The notes under the pieces were generated by a model, which made no database searches, had not been told where the DNA came from, and saw nothing but the letters and a program-made list of their open reading frames with translations. Below are positions 12,627 through 23,045 of a stretch of DNA of 64,000 bases, piece after piece (position 1 is the first letter of the stretch; every line of letters starts with the position of its first letter). The position numbers and the translations under genes were made by a program. Source of the stretch: Kofleriaceae bacterium (GTDB lineage Bacteria > Myxococcota_A > Polyangia > Haliangiales > Haliangiaceae); the NCBI GenBank assembly GCA_018057825.1, contig JAGPCY010000022.1:62001-126000 (forward strand). The letters are read 5' to 3'.

Positions 12627-12654
12627 GGCGGCGCGGGGCGCGCGCCGCGCCGCC
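12627..12654. terminator. GC hairpin between convergent genes
   Basis: GGCGGCGCGG (12627-12636) pairs perfectly with CCGCGCCGCC (12645-12654) around an 8-nt GC loop. It begins at the base after the HD-GYP stop and ends just before the stop of the opposite gene, so it would serve both. No T tract. Confidence 0.5.
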
Positions 12655-12655
12655 G

Positions 12656-15600
12656 TCACGCCGGCTTGGGCTCGTCGAGCGCGGTCAGGGCGATCGCCAG
12701 CGCCTTCTTGGCGCGCAAGACGGTCGCCTCGTCGGTCTTGATCCGCTGGTAGGCCTTCAGCACCTGCTCCTGGTAGGCGGCGTTCTCGCGCTCGAGCTCG
12801 TCCTGCTGGCCGGTCAGCGCGGCGATGCGCTCGTCGCGCGCCGCGACCGCCGCCTGGTGCTCGATCAGGGCCCGATCGCGCTCGGCGATCGCGCCCCGCG
12901 CCACCGCCAGCTCGTCCTCGGTGCGCTTGAGCTGCGAGCGGGCCGAGACCAGCCCGCGCTCGAGCTCGCCGCGCTCGCGGTCGAGGTCGTCGCGGGCCAT
13001 CGTCACGGCGGCGAGCTGACCGCGGACCGCATCGAGCTCGCCGGCGAGCTGATCGCGGGCGGCTGCGGCGGTGGCCAGCTCGGAGGCGACCGCGTCGCGG
13101 CCAGCGGTCAGCTCGCTGACCGCGCGGGCGTGGGCCGCGGCCGCGGCGTCGCGCTCGCCGACCAGGCGGACCTCGAGGGCGTGCTGCTCGGCGATCAGGC
13201 GATCCTCGAGGGTGCGCAGGGCCGCGGCCAGGGCCGCGGCGTGCTCGGCGCGGACCGCGGCCAGGGACTCCTCGTGGTGATCGCGCGCCGCGGCCAGGGC
13301 GCCGGCGTGCTCGGCGCCGAGCGCGGCCAGCGCCGCCTCGTGCTCGCCGCGCAGGCGGGCCACGTGATCGCCGCGCACCGACTCGGCCTCGGCCTTGACC
13401 TCCTCGAGCGCGGCCTGGTGTTCGGCGGCCAGCCGGGCCACCGCGCGCTCGTGGAGCCCGCGCAGCTCGTCGAGCTCGCGGCGAGCCTCGTCGGCGCGGG
13501 CCGCGACCTGGCGACGGGCCTCGGCCTCGGCGGCGGCGACCGCCTCGGCGCGCTCGCGGGCGACCTGATCGAGGGCCGCCAGGTGGCGGGCCTCGGCCTC
13601 GCGCAGCGCCTCTTCGCGCTGGGCCAGCGCCGCCGACAGCTCCTCGGCGCGCTCGGCGGCCGACCGGGCCAGGGCCGCGTCATGGTCGCGGCGGACCTCG
13701 GCCAGGACCTCGGCGCCGCGCTGGCGCTCGGCGGTGACCGCGGCGTCGAGGGCGGCGGCGTGGTCGTGGGCCAGCGCGGCGACGCGGGCCTCGTGCTCGG
13801 CGGTCGCGGACGCCAGGGCCCCGCCGTGGCGGCTGACCAGCTCGGCCTCGAGCTCAGCGGTCGCGCGCGCGGTCGCGGCCTCGGCCTCGGCGCGGGTGGC
13901 GGCGAGGGTGGCCTCGGCCTCGGCGCGGGTGGCGGCGAGGGCGGCCTCGGTCTCAGCGCGGGTGGCGGCGAGGGCGGCCTCAGCCTCGGCGCGGGTGGCG
14001 GCGAGGGTGGCCTCGGCCTCGGCGCGGGCCCGCTCGCGGGCCGCGGCGTGGTCGCGCTCGAGCTTGGTCAGCGTCGCCTGATGGCTCGACGTGAGCTGGG
14101 CGAGCTGGGCCTCGGTCTCGCGGCGCGCCGCGGTGGCCTCGCCGTGCTGGGCGCGCAGCGCCTCGTGGTCGTGCCCGAGCTTGGTCAGGCGCGCCTCGAG
14201 GGCGGCGATCCGGCTGCGCGCCTCGGCCGTGCTCTGCTCGGCGGCCTCGACCCGCTCGTGATCGCCGAGCAGGCGCGACTCGAGCTCGAGGTTCTTGTTG
14301 TCGACGGCGGCCTTGGCGTGCTGGAGCTGCCGGGTCTTCTCGCGGGCGTCGAGCAGCTCGCGCTCCTTGTGCGACAGCTCGTCGCGCAGGGCCAGGAGCT
14401 CCTTGTCCTTGCCCGACAGCATCTCGCGCAGGTTCAGGAACTCGCGCTCGCGGCTGACCGGCTTGGCCGGCTCCGCGCTCCCGGCCCGCGCCTTGTCGAG
14501 CTCGGCCCGCAGCCGCTGGTTGTCGCGCTCGAGCTCGTGGAGCTTTTGCAGGCTTCGGCGATCGTGGAGGCCCGACTGCTCGGCGTCGGCTCGGGCCGCC
14601 AGCTCGTCGAGGCCGAGATCGACGGTGGCGTCGGCGGCGGGCGGTGGGGTCGCGGTCGCGCTACCGCGCCGGCGCGGCTCGCCGACCAGGGGCCGCGGCG
14701 GCGTCGGCTCGGCCGCGGCCACGGGCTCGCTCGCCGGCGGGATCAGCGCCGCCGGCGGGGGCGGCGCCGTCGGTGCGACCGGCGCGATCGGCGCAGACGA
14801 CGCCGCGGGCTCCGGCGGCGAGGCCAGCGCCTCGAGCGGCGCCGGGGCCTCGAGCGGGGCCAGGTCGACGGTGGACGGCGCGAACTCGACCGGCGCTGGC
14901 GGCGCGAACTCGACCGGCGCGGGTGGCGCGACCTCGACCGGCGCTGGCGGTGGCGGGACCGCCAGGAACTCGGGCTCGGGCAGGGGCCGTGGCTCCGGCG
15001 GCGGCTCGACGGGGCGCAGAGCCGGCGGCGGAGGAGGCGGCGGCGCGCCGGTCAGGCCCCGTCGACGGGGCGCGGGCGGCGGCGCGGCGGCGGTCGGAGC
15101 CGCCGGGGGTGGGGCCGCCGGGGGTGGGGCCGCGATCGGCGGAAGCTCTGCGGGCGCGGGCGGCGCGTCGGGCAGGGCGATCGCCGCGTCGGAGAGGACC
15201 AGAGGCTCGAGCTCGACGAAGGCGTCGTCGGCGCCGAACGGGGGCGGCTCGGTCGTCAGGTCGTCTCGGGCTGCGGCCCGCGGCGCGGCCGCGGCCAGGG
15301 CGGCCTGGGCGTCCTCGAGGGGCATCGAGTCGGTGAGCATCGCGAACGCGGCGTCGGTCTCGGCGTCGATCGAGTCGTCGAAGGTGGCCGCGGCGTGCTG
15401 GGTGTGCTGGCCCTCGTTGAACTCCTCGCTGTCGCTCAGGTCCAGGGATCCCGACTCCAGCTCGTCGACCAGGACCTCGTCATCGATCGCGACCTCGTCG
15501 ACCTCGACCGGGATCGCCAGCTCGCCATCACTCGAGAGATCGCCGAGGCCGATCAGGTTGTCGAACTTGCCCAGCAGCTCGGCGGTCGACAGGTCGCGCT

Positions 15601-15916
15601 TGTCTAGGTACTCGTCGGCGCGGACCTTGAGCTTGCGGTGGGCGGCGAAGGCGTCGGCTGGCACGGTGCTGGTGACCAGCACCACGGGGAGCTGGGCCGC
15701 CACACCCTTCTTGGCCTTGTTGAACGTCGCGTAGCCGCGCTTGTCGGGTTCGTCGACCGCGATCACCAGCGCGGTCGCGGCCAGCTTGCCGACCTGCGCT
15801 AGCGGATCAGCCGAGGTGTCGACCACGATCGCGAACCCGTACGGCCCCAGCTCGCGCACCAGCAGGTTGTGGAAGTCGCGATCGGGGTCGATCAGGAGGA
15901 TCGTGCGCTGGCTCAT
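12656..15916 (-). CDS. FrzS/AglZ-family pseudo-receiver, proline-rich, coiled-coil protein
   Basis: A 1086-residue cytosolic protein. Residues 1-125 are an atypical receiver carrying [19 protein letters not shown] (88-106), close to the AHRKLK-ADEY motif of Myxococcus FrzS and AglZ, which position polar motility machines. The normal D-x-x-M-P phosphorylation loop is not conserved (VDEPDKRGY). Residues ~140-220 are acidic; ~230-440 are Pro/Ala-rich and disordered; ~450-1085 form a long coiled coil. Within it an 11-residue unit of the type [11 protein letters not shown] is repeated about five times (13880-14030), nearly identical in DNA. By family it should mark a pole and scaffold motility or polarity partners; assignment to FrzS or AglZ specifically is open. 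A TACAAT box lies 10 nt before the ATG. Confidence 0.8.
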   Translation of the reverse strand: MSQRTILLIDPDRDFHNLLVRELGPYGFAIVVDTSADPLAQVGKLAATALVIAVDEPDKRGYATFNKAKKGVAAQLPVVLVTSTVPADAFAAHRKLKVRADEYLDKRDLSTAELLGKFDNLIGLGDLSSDGELAIPVEVDEVAIDDEVLVDELESGSLDLSDSEEFNEGQHTQHAAATFDDSIDAETDAAFAMLTDSMPLEDAQAALAAAAPRAAARDDLTTEPPPFGADDAFVELEPLVLSDAAIALPDAPPAPAELPPIAAPPPAAPPPAAPTAAAPPPAPRRRGLTGAPPPPPPPALRPVEPPPEPRPLPEPEFLAVPPPPAPVEVAPPAPVEFAPPAPVEFAPSTVDLAPLEAPAPLEALASPPEPAASSAPIAPVAPTAPPPPAALIPPASEPVAAAEPTPPRPLVGEPRRRGSATATPPPAADATVDLGLDELAARADAEQSGLHDRRSLQKLHELERDNQRLRAELDKARAGSAEPAKPVSREREFLNLREMLSGKDKELLALRDELSHKERELLDAREKTRQLQHAKAAVDNKNLELESRLLGDHERVEAAEQSTAEARSRIAALEARLTKLGHDHEALRAQHGEATAARRETEAQLAQLTSSHQATLTKLERDHAAARERARAEAEATLAATRAEAEAALAATRAETEAALAATRAEAEATLAATRAEAEAATARATAELEAELVSRHGGALASATAEHEARVAALAHDHAAALDAAVTAERQRGAEVLAEVRRDHDAALARSAAERAEELSAALAQREEALREAEARHLAALDQVARERAEAVAAAEAEARRQVAARADEARRELDELRGLHERAVARLAAEHQAALEEVKAEAESVRGDHVARLRGEHEAALAALGAEHAGALAAARDHHEESLAAVRAEHAAALAAALRTLEDRLIAEQHALEVRLVGERDAAAAAHARAVSELTAGRDAVASELATAAAARDQLAGELDAVRGQLAAVTMARDDLDRERGELERGLVSARSQLKRTEDELAVARGAIAERDRALIEHQAAVAARDERIAALTGQQDELERENAAYQEQVLKAYQRIKTDEATVLRAKKALAIALTALDEPKPA

Positions 15917-15926
15917 CGGCGAAAAA

Positions 15927-15932
15927 ATTGTA
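15927..15932 (-). promoter_or_regulatory. TACAAT -10-like element of the FrzS/AglZ-like gene
   Basis: Minus-strand TACAAT ends 10 nt before ATG 15916, within a short AT-rich patch (GATACAATTTTTT). A very short or absent 5' leader is implied. No clear -35. Confidence 0.45.
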
Positions 15933-16018
15933 TCCGCTCGCGCTTCGCCGCGCGCGGTCGGCTCGCCGAAACCCGTGGCGCCGCTGGGCCTACATCGCGC
16001 CGGCGCGCCGCCACCGCG

Positions 16019-16789
16019 TCAGCGTCGCGGGTCCTCGGCGCCGATGCGCGCGACGATCGGCGTGCCGCCGATCAGGAGCTTCAGATCGGCCACGGTCATG
16101 GTCGTCGACGACATCCGCACCGCGCGGGCGCCGTCGCGGACCACCAGGCCGGCCTCGGCCACCGCGCCATCCCAGACCTCGTAGCCGCCGACGATCCGGC
16201 GCGCGCTGGGATCGACCTCGAGGGCGTCGGCGCCGTGGAGCACGACCCGCAGGTCGAAGCGGCGGCCGTCGGGCGCGTAGACGTCGTAGTGGAGCGCGGC
16301 GGCGTCGGGCCCGTAGGACTCGCTGCCGGCCAGGCGGAACACCACGTCGCTCATCGAGCCGCCATCGCCGAACCCGCGGCCCGACGAGACCGGAGCGGTC
16401 CGCGGGTCGTCGGTCGCCGCCACCTTCCGCGGCCGGTCGGTCGCCGTGGCCGGTCGGTCGCCGTCGCCGCCGAGGACGAACACCGCCAGGGCCGCGGCCG
16501 CGGCCGTCGCGGCGGCCGCCGGCAGCGCCCAGCTCCGCCAGGTCGGCCGCCGCGCCCGATCGACCTCGTCGAGCGCCCGGCCGATCCGGGCGCGCAAGAG
16601 CGCCGGCGCCGGCGGCGGGGCCAGGCGCTGGCGCAGCTCGCCCAGCACTACCCGCTCGCGGTCGACGTGCGCGCGGCAGGCCGAGCACTCGAGCAGGTGC
16701 AGCTCGACGTCACGCTGCTCCTGGGCGGCCAGCTCGCCGTCGCACAGCATCATCGCCAGCGTGTCGATGTCGTCGCACAGCTTGAGCAT
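16019..16789 (-). CDS. Zinc-finger anti-sigma factor
   Basis: A 256-residue single-pass membrane protein. The N-terminal cytosolic part has the anti-sigma zinc-binding HxxxCxxC pattern (HLLECSACRAH, residues ~30-40). It is followed by a helical segment and one membrane helix (ALPAAAATAAAAALAVFVL, ~90-108). The periplasmic C-terminal ~140 residues are beta-rich and probably sense a signal. It starts 2 nt after the stop of the ECF sigma gene, so the pair forms an operon in the usual order. By family the protein holds the sigma factor at the membrane until released; the signal is unknown. Confidence 0.85.
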   Translation of the reverse strand: MLKLCDDIDTLAMMLCDGELAAQEQRDVELHLLECSACRAHVDRERVVLGELRQRLAPPPAPALLRARIGRALDEVDRARRPTWRSWALPAAAATAAAAALAVFVLGGDGDRPATATDRPRKVAATDDPRTAPVSSGRGFGDGGSMSDVVFRLAGSESYGPDAAALHYDVYAPDGRRFDLRVVLHGADALEVDPSARRIVGGYEVWDGAVAEAGLVVRDGARAVRMSSTTMTVADLKLLIGGTPIVARIGAEDPRR

Positions 16790-16791
16790 GG

Positions 16792-17451
16792 TCAGGTTTT
16801 CTTGCGTCGGTAGGCGGCGAGGTCGATCGGCGCAGGGGCCGGCGATCCTGCCGCGGGTGGAGCGGCCTGGGGGGCGACGTCCTTGACGTAGCCCTCGGAG
16901 ACCGCGAAGGGACGGAGGCGGGCCTCGAGGAGGCGGCGGCCCCGGTACAGCCGGCTCATCACCGTACCGACCGGGCAGTCCATGGCCTCGGCGACCTCCT
17001 TGTAGGACAGCCCCTCGACGTCGCACAGCACGACCGCGGTGCGGAAGTCGGCGGGCAGATCCTCGAGCGCGCGCTGGACGTCGTCGGACACCGAGCGCTC
17101 GATCAGCACTCGTTCGGGGCTCTGCTGGCGGTGGGCCGCCTCGTGGTGGAGGACGCCGTCGACCGTGGTCTGCTCCGCGGTCGCGGCGTCGAGGACCTCG
17201 CGCTGCCGGCGCTTGCGCTGGTACTCGTTGATGAACGTGTTGGTCAGGATCTTGAGGAGCCAGGCCTTACAGTTGGAGTTGCGCTCGAACGACGCCCAGA
17301 ACCGGTAGGCGCGCAACAGCACGTCCTGGACCAGATCCTCGGCGTCGCGCTGGTTGCGGGTCAGGCGGAAGGCCGCCCCGTAGAGGGCGTCGAGGTGCGG
17401 CAGGGCGTTCGCCTCGAACTCGGTGCGCGCGGTGGACTTCTTGGCCAACAT
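16792..17451 (-). CDS. ECF-type RNA polymerase sigma factor
   Basis: A 219-residue sigma-70 family factor with region 2 ([31 protein letters not shown] is the -10 recognition helix region, residues ~20-50) and region 4 ([29 protein letters not shown]..., ~140-175). A C-terminal Pro/Ala tail of ~40 residues follows. Start ATG 17451 gives [10 protein letters not shown]; longer in-frame starts exist but add unsupported sequence. Upstream on the minus strand, GGGAAT (around 17510) and TACAGT (17467-17472) may be promoter parts, and autoregulation is common for this type. Its anti-sigma factor follows directly. Confidence 0.93.
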   Translation of the reverse strand: MLAKKSTARTEFEANALPHLDALYGAAFRLTRNQRDAEDLVQDVLLRAYRFWASFERNSNCKAWLLKILTNTFINEYQRKRRQREVLDAATAEQTTVDGVLHHEAAHRQQSPERVLIERSVSDDVQRALEDLPADFRTAVVLCDVEGLSYKEVAEAMDCPVGTVMSRLYRGRRLLEARLRPFAVSEGYVKDVAPQAAPPAAGSPAPAPIDLAAYRRKKT

Positions 17452-17554
17452 CGAGAGCGCTCGCCTACTGTACCCGACCCGCCCGGGGGGACATTCCCGG
17501 TGCGTGCGGATCGCGAGCACTTCAGATCGCCCTGGCGCCTCGCGGTGGCCGCGC

Positions 17555-17560
17555 TAAACT
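17555..17560 (+). promoter_or_regulatory. TAAACT -10-like element
   Basis: TAAACT (4 of 6 to TATAAT) ends 6 nt before ATG 17567 with no Shine-Dalgarno between; another leaderless-type start. Confidence 0.45.
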
Positions 17561-17566
17561 CACGCT

Positions 17567-17887
17567 ATGGCCGCCAACTTCGCCGTCGTCTCGCCGCGCC
17601 GGTTCGGGCGCCTCGGGTGGTTCGCCGCCCTGGCCCTGGCCGGGCTCGCCGCTGCCGTGATCGCGCGTCCGTGCCCGGAGGCTCGGCGCGCCCCGCCGTC
17701 TGCGGCGCCGGCCCCGGCGGTCGCCGCCACCGAGGATCGCTGCGCCGCCGAGCTGGCCGCCTACGCCAGCGCGCGCCAGGCCGCGCGCCTCGCCGCCGAC
17801 GAGGGCCACTGCCGCTCGCGCGGGCGTCACGGCGCGGCGGTGCGCCAGGCGGCTGCCGCGGTCGAGGCCTGCCTCGACCGTCGCTGA
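17567..17887 (+). CDS. Small single-pass membrane protein
   Basis: A 106-residue protein with a basic N-terminus, one hydrophobic helix (about residues 18-34, [15 protein letters not shown]) and a short Ala-rich helical exterior with four cysteines (CP, CAAEL, CRSR, CLDRR). It could be a signal-anchored periplasmic protein. No family is recognised. The TAAACT box at the right distance supports this start and strand over the overlapping minus-strand frame. It diverges from the sigma factor gene 116 bases away and converges with alanine dehydrogenase. Confidence 0.5.
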   Translation: MAANFAVVSPRRFGRLGWFAALALAGLAAAVIARPCPEARRAPPSAAPAPAVAATEDRCAAELAAYASARQAARLAADEGHCRSRGRHGAAVRQAAAAVEACLDRR

Positions 17888-17918
17888 TCGCTCCGCGCCT
17901 CGGTTTCGCCCCCCGCCT

Positions 17919-17937
17919 CGCGCCCGCCCCGGGCGCG
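17919..17937. terminator. Short GC hairpin between convergent genes
   Basis: CGCGCCC (17919-17925) and GGGCGCG (17931-17937) pair perfectly with a 5-nt loop, in the 58-nt spacer before the ald stop. No T tract. Confidence 0.4.
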
Positions 17938-17945
17938 TCGCGTGA

Positions 17946-19052
<1,107 letters not shown>

Positions 19053-19151
19053 GTGCCGCGCACTATCCGGCCGCCGCGCGCCGCGAGTCAATGGCCGCGC
19101 CGTCGAGGATCGTCGCACCCGCCGCGCTGCGACGCGTCAAGCCTGCGAGGA

Positions 19152-19577
19152 TCACCACTCGCCGACGTTGGGCATCGACGTCCAGGGCTCGGCCGGGGCC
19201 AGGGCGGCCCCGCGCTGGAGGAGCTCCACCGAGATCAGATCGGGCGAGCGGACGAAGGCCATGCGGCCGTCGCGCGGCGGTCGGCTGATGGTGTAGCCGA
19301 GGTCGATCAGGCGCTGGCACGCCGCGTACACGTCGTCGACCTCGTAGGCGAGGTGGCCGAAGTTGCGCCCCACGGTGTAGGCGGTGTCGTGATCCCAGTT
19401 GTGGGTCAGCTCGACCTGAGGGCCGTCGTCGTCGGACCCGACGGTCAGAAACACCAGCGTGAACCGGCCGGCCTCGTGGTCGCGGCGGCGGACCTCGCGC
19501 AGGCCCAGACCGTCGCAGAAGAACCGGAGCGCGGCGGGCAGGTCGCGGACGCGGATCATCGTGTGCAGGTAACGCAT
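19152..19577 (-). CDS. gloA: Lactoylglutathione lyase (glyoxalase I)
   Basis: A 141-residue VOC-fold metalloenzyme that converts the methylglyoxal-glutathione hemithioacetal to S-lactoylglutathione. Two beta-alpha-beta-beta-beta modules are seen (1-65 and 72-125). The four metal ligands align with E. coli GloA: H5, E56, H75 and E118. The opening [13 protein letters not shown] and the ELTHNWD and [10 protein letters not shown] segments are characteristic. A short unconserved tail follows. TACACT lies 6 nt before ATG 19577. Longer upstream frames add only low-complexity sequence. Confidence 0.93.
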   Translation of the reverse strand: MRYLHTMIRVRDLPAALRFFCDGLGLREVRRRDHEAGRFTLVFLTVGSDDDGPQVELTHNWDHDTAYTVGRNFGHLAYEVDDVYAACQRLIDLGYTISRPPRDGRMAFVRSPDLISVELLQRGAALAPAEPWTSMPNVGEW

Positions 19578-19583
19578 CGACGC

Positions 19584-19589
19584 AGTGTA
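19584..19589 (-). promoter_or_regulatory. TACACT -10-like element of gloA
   Basis: Minus-strand TACACT ends 6 nt before the gloA ATG at 19577; no Shine-Dalgarno fits in the gap. Confidence 0.45.
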
Positions 19590-19677
19590 GCGTCGCGCCG
19601 GGGTGACGCTCGCTCGGCGTCGCGCGGCGAAACCGATCGCGAGGGCCTGCGTCTCAGCGCGCGAAAGGACCCTAGCC

Positions 19678-20178
19678 ATGAATCGACTCCTCGCTGCGTT
19701 CCTCCTGTCCCTGGCCGCCTGCGGCGGCTCGTCCAAGCCGACCGAGACCCCGGCGTCCGCCACGCCGGCCGCCACCGCCGACATCGTCGACACCGCGGTC
19801 GCCGCGGGCTCGTTCACGACCCTGGTCGCCGCGGTCAAGGCCGCCGGCCTGGTCGAGACCCTGAAGGGCGAGGGGCCGTTCACGGTGTTCGCCCCGACCG
19901 ACGAGGCCTTCGCCAAGCTGCCCCCCGGCACCGTCGAGGCGCTCCTGGCCGACAAGGACAAGCTGACCCGCGTGCTGACCTACCACGTCGTCGCCGGCAA
20001 GGTGACCTCCGACGCGGTGGCCGGCCTGAAGGAGGCCACGACGGTGGCCGGCCCGACCCTGGCGATCGACACCACGAGCGGCGTCAAGATCAACAACGCC
20101 ACCGTGGTCACCGCCGACGTGATGGCGACCAACGGCGTCATCCACGTGATCGACACCGTGCTCCTGCCCCCCGAGTGA
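19678..20178 (+). CDS. Fasciclin-domain lipoprotein
   Basis: A 166-residue lipoprotein. The signal ends in LSLAACGG, a good lipobox, and is followed by a short Ser/Thr/Pro linker. Residues ~34-166 are one fasciclin (FAS1) domain. Its H1 and H2 motifs are seen as [17 protein letters not shown] and [14 protein letters not shown], with the YHVV core between. FAS1 domains mediate adhesion. ATG 19678 is set by AAGGA at 19665-19669, 8 nt upstream, one of the few clear Shine-Dalgarno starts here. It converges with the acylase gene over 33 nt. Confidence 0.93.
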   Translation: MNRLLAAFLLSLAACGGSSKPTETPASATPAATADIVDTAVAAGSFTTLVAAVKAAGLVETLKGEGPFTVFAPTDEAFAKLPPGTVEALLADKDKLTRVLTYHVVAGKVTSDAVAGLKEATTVAGPTLAIDTTSGVKINNATVVTADVMATNGVIHVIDTVLLPPE

Positions 20179-20211
20179 TCGCGCCCCGCCGCCGCGCTCC
20201 GCGACGGTGCG

Positions 20212-22974
20212 CTACGGCTGCGCGACCCAGCGATCCTCGGCGTTGACGATGATGTCGGGGGTCGCGAAGGGCACCGCGACGTAGCGGTTCTTGGTCCAGT
20301 ACTCGTCCATCTGGTCGCGGAAGTGTGGGCTCCGCGTGTCGAAGATCTGGCCGCCCGGCAAGGCCCACTCTTGCTCGATCGGCTTGCCGGCCTCGACCTT
20401 CATCACGGTCCGCATCGCCGGGCCGTGCTGGTAGGCGAAGCTGTAGCTGCCGATCGCCGGGTTCGACGCGTCGACCGCGTGGCTGTCGCCCGGACGCGGA
20501 TAGGTGCGGCCGGTGCCGGGCAGATCGAGGGCGGCGGCGGGCACCAGCGCCGGCGCGCGGGCGACGTGGAGCCGGCCCCAGTCCCAGGTCGCGGGGTCGG
20601 CGCCCAGCCGGGTCACGCCCTGCTCGAGGGCGGCGTCGAGGGCGACCACGATCTGGTAGGTGCAGGTCTCGACCGCCGGGGTGGCGAAGCTGTCGCACAG
20701 CCGCGCGCTGGTCGGGAAGCCGGGCGCGGTGCCGGTGCGCAGGCGCTCGGGGTGCTCGAGGGCGTTGACCGCGGCGCTGATCGTGTACTGCCGGTTGGGC
20801 GCGGCGCCCAGGACCCCGAGCTCATCGCCGAAGGCGGCGCGGTAGAACTCGATCTGCCAGAAGTTGAAGATCGTCGTCGCCACCGCGTCGTCGCGCTCGG
20901 CGGCGGTCGCGCCGTCGCCGCCCGGGTGGGTGGCGAAGGTCCAGGCCCCGAGGCGATCGCGGGCCGCCACCAGGCGGGCGACCCGCGCGGCGTCGAGCGT
21001 GCCGGCCAGCGCGGTCAGGTCCGGATGGGTGCCCGGGGTGGTCCGCTCGGCGACCAGGCGATCGACCGCGGCGACGATGAACGGCCGCAGGCGATCGCCG
21101 GCGTTGGAGTACGTGTCGCCCTGGATCGACTGCATGTCGGCCACGGTCATGGCCCGGCCGCTGGCCTTCAGCGCCTCGAGGCGGCGGGTGATCCGACCCT
21201 GGCGGAAGCCGGGGCCGTAGTCGAAGCCGGCGTAGTGTGGGCCGTTGAGCGGATCGCCGTCGAAGGTCTCGCCGATCGGATCGGCGTTGGCGGTGGCCAG
21301 GTAGCCCGAGGCCGGATCGATCGCGTGGGGCACGAACCGCGGATCGACCTCGCCGGTCCAGGTGCAGCTCCCATCGCCGGGCAGGACGAAGAACGGCGCG
21401 GTCCCGGCGCCGGTGGTCGGCGTCCAGGTCCGGCACCCCGGCGAGCGGATCGGCATCCGCGCCGAGGTCGTCCAGCCGATCCGGCCAGCGGCGTCGGCCA
21501 TGACCCAGTTCTGCGAGCCGTGATCGAAGACGTCGAGCGCCGCGAAGCCGCTGGCGACGTCGGTGGCGCGGTTGAGCCGGGCCAGCGCCAGGGTCTCGCG
21601 GGTCGGCTGATGGCCGGTGTACTTGACCGAGATCGCCGGGCCGGGCGGCCGCGGCGTGACCCGATGGTCGACGATGTTGGGCAGGATCGGGCCGTGGTGC
21701 GGCACCACCTGATAGACCGCGGTGAAGGTCTCGGTGATCGTGCCCAGCGCGCCGACCTTGATCTCCTCGGTGAACGAGGTCAGCGGCACCTCGGCGCCCT
21801 GGTAGGTCACGCACTCGCCGCCGCCGCCGCCCGGGCACGGGTGGATGTCCTCGAGGAAGAAGTCGGTGACGTCGTGGTTCGAGGTGGTCGAGCCCCAGGC
21901 CAGGGTCTGGGTGTGGCCGAGCACGACGCCGGGCACCCCCGACAGCGAGATGCCGGCGACGTCGAGGGCGTCGGGCACGGTCAGGTGGACGTAGTGGAAG
22001 ACCGGCGGGTTCGAGAGCTGGAGGTGGGGATCGTTGGCGACCAGGGCGGCGCCGCCGGCCAGGCTTGGGCCGACCACCCAGTTGTTCGAGCCGTCCTCGG
22101 GCTGGCGGAACGACATGCCGAAGACGTCGATGGGCCGGGCCACCGCGCGAGCGCGGGCCAGGAGGTCGGGCGGCACCATCGGCGCGGCCGCCGTCCGCGG
22201 GGCGACCCGGGCCTGGGTGGAGCCGTCGGGCCAGCCCGCGATCGTCGAGGCGTGGTCGAGCTGCTCGAGCGGGAACAGATCGTCGAAGGCCCGGGCCAGG
22301 GCCTGGCGCGCCGGATCGGCCGACTGCGCGAAGCCGCGCTCGCCGGCTTGGCGATAGGCGGTGAGATCGAGCTCGAAGTCGTCGAAGGACAATGACCAGG
22401 CCTGGAGCAGGCCGATCACCACCGAGTCCTCGGCGCGCCACGGCGCGATCACCTCGGGCGCGATGAACGACGCCTGGACCGGATCGATCGAGATCTTGCC
22501 GGTGCGCAGGTCGTCGAGGTACGCGTTGACCCCGGCGGCGAAGCGATCGAGCGACACGACCGTGGCCACCGCCTCGGGCGATGGATCGGCGCGCAGCGCG
22601 GCGACCTGGGCCGCGGCCCGGGCCTCGAAGCGGTGCATGCGCATGATCAGATCGTTGTCGATCTGCGACGGGGCCAGCGCGCCGAACAGCTCGGCGACCC
22701 GGCCGTTGGCGACGTGGCGCAAGAGATCGAGCTGGAGCCAGCGATCCGAGGCGACGATGTAGCCGTTGGCGGCGTAGGCGTCGGCCTCGGTGACCGCGTA
22801 GATGTGCGGGATGCCGTGGCGATCGCGGACGATGTCGACCGGCGCGGTCAGGCCGGGGATCGACAGGGTCCGGGTGGCCGGGATGTCGTCGTAGGGGCGC
22901 GGGGTCCCGGGCGGCCCGTCGTCACCGCAGGCGACGAGCGCGAACAACGTGGCAGCGAGCAGGCGCGAGCGCAT
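20212..22974 (-). CDS. Penicillin acylase-family lipoprotein (Ntn hydrolase)
   Basis: A 920-residue precursor with a lipoprotein signal (LFALVACGDD). The family self-cleaves before a catalytic serine; here the site is DGSNNWVV with Ser296 as the new N-terminal nucleophile. Other conserved elements are the alpha-chain opening DIVRDRHGIPHIYA and YIVASDRWLQLD, and in the beta chain SNHDVTDFF. Members cut amide bonds in beta-lactams, N-acyl-homoserine lactones or acyl peptides; the substrate cannot be read from sequence. A lipid anchor is unusual compared with the classical soluble periplasmic enzyme. TACAAT sits 5 nt before ATG 22974. It stands alone and is followed upstream by the amylase operon on the same strand. 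Confidence 0.92.
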   Translation of the reverse strand: MRSRLLAATLFALVACGDDGPPGTPRPYDDIPATRTLSIPGLTAPVDIVRDRHGIPHIYAVTEADAYAANGYIVASDRWLQLDLLRHVANGRVAELFGALAPSQIDNDLIMRMHRFEARAAAQVAALRADPSPEAVATVVSLDRFAAGVNAYLDDLRTGKISIDPVQASFIAPEVIAPWRAEDSVVIGLLQAWSLSFDDFELDLTAYRQAGERGFAQSADPARQALARAFDDLFPLEQLDHASTIAGWPDGSTQARVAPRTAAAPMVPPDLLARARAVARPIDVFGMSFRQPEDGSNNWVVGPSLAGGAALVANDPHLQLSNPPVFHYVHLTVPDALDVAGISLSGVPGVVLGHTQTLAWGSTTSNHDVTDFFLEDIHPCPGGGGGECVTYQGAEVPLTSFTEEIKVGALGTITETFTAVYQVVPHHGPILPNIVDHRVTPRPPGPAISVKYTGHQPTRETLALARLNRATDVASGFAALDVFDHGSQNWVMADAAGRIGWTTSARMPIRSPGCRTWTPTTGAGTAPFFVLPGDGSCTWTGEVDPRFVPHAIDPASGYLATANADPIGETFDGDPLNGPHYAGFDYGPGFRQGRITRRLEALKASGRAMTVADMQSIQGDTYSNAGDRLRPFIVAAVDRLVAERTTPGTHPDLTALAGTLDAARVARLVAARDRLGAWTFATHPGGDGATAAERDDAVATTIFNFWQIEFYRAAFGDELGVLGAAPNRQYTISAAVNALEHPERLRTGTAPGFPTSARLCDSFATPAVETCTYQIVVALDAALEQGVTRLGADPATWDWGRLHVARAPALVPAAALDLPGTGRTYPRPGDSHAVDASNPAIGSYSFAYQHGPAMRTVMKVEAGKPIEQEWALPGGQIFDTRSPHFRDQMDEYWTKNRYVAVPFATPDIIVNAEDRWVAQP

Positions 22975-22979
22975 GCCGC

Positions 22980-22985
22980 ATTGTA
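22980..22985 (-). promoter_or_regulatory. TACAAT -10-like element of the acylase gene
   Basis: Minus-strand TACAAT (5 of 6) ends 5 nt before ATG 22974. A leaderless message is implied. Confidence 0.45.
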
Positions 22986-23045
22986 GCGGCGGTCGCCGCC
23001 GGCGCGGCGCTCACGATCGAGATAGCACCGGCCGTGGGGGCGAGA

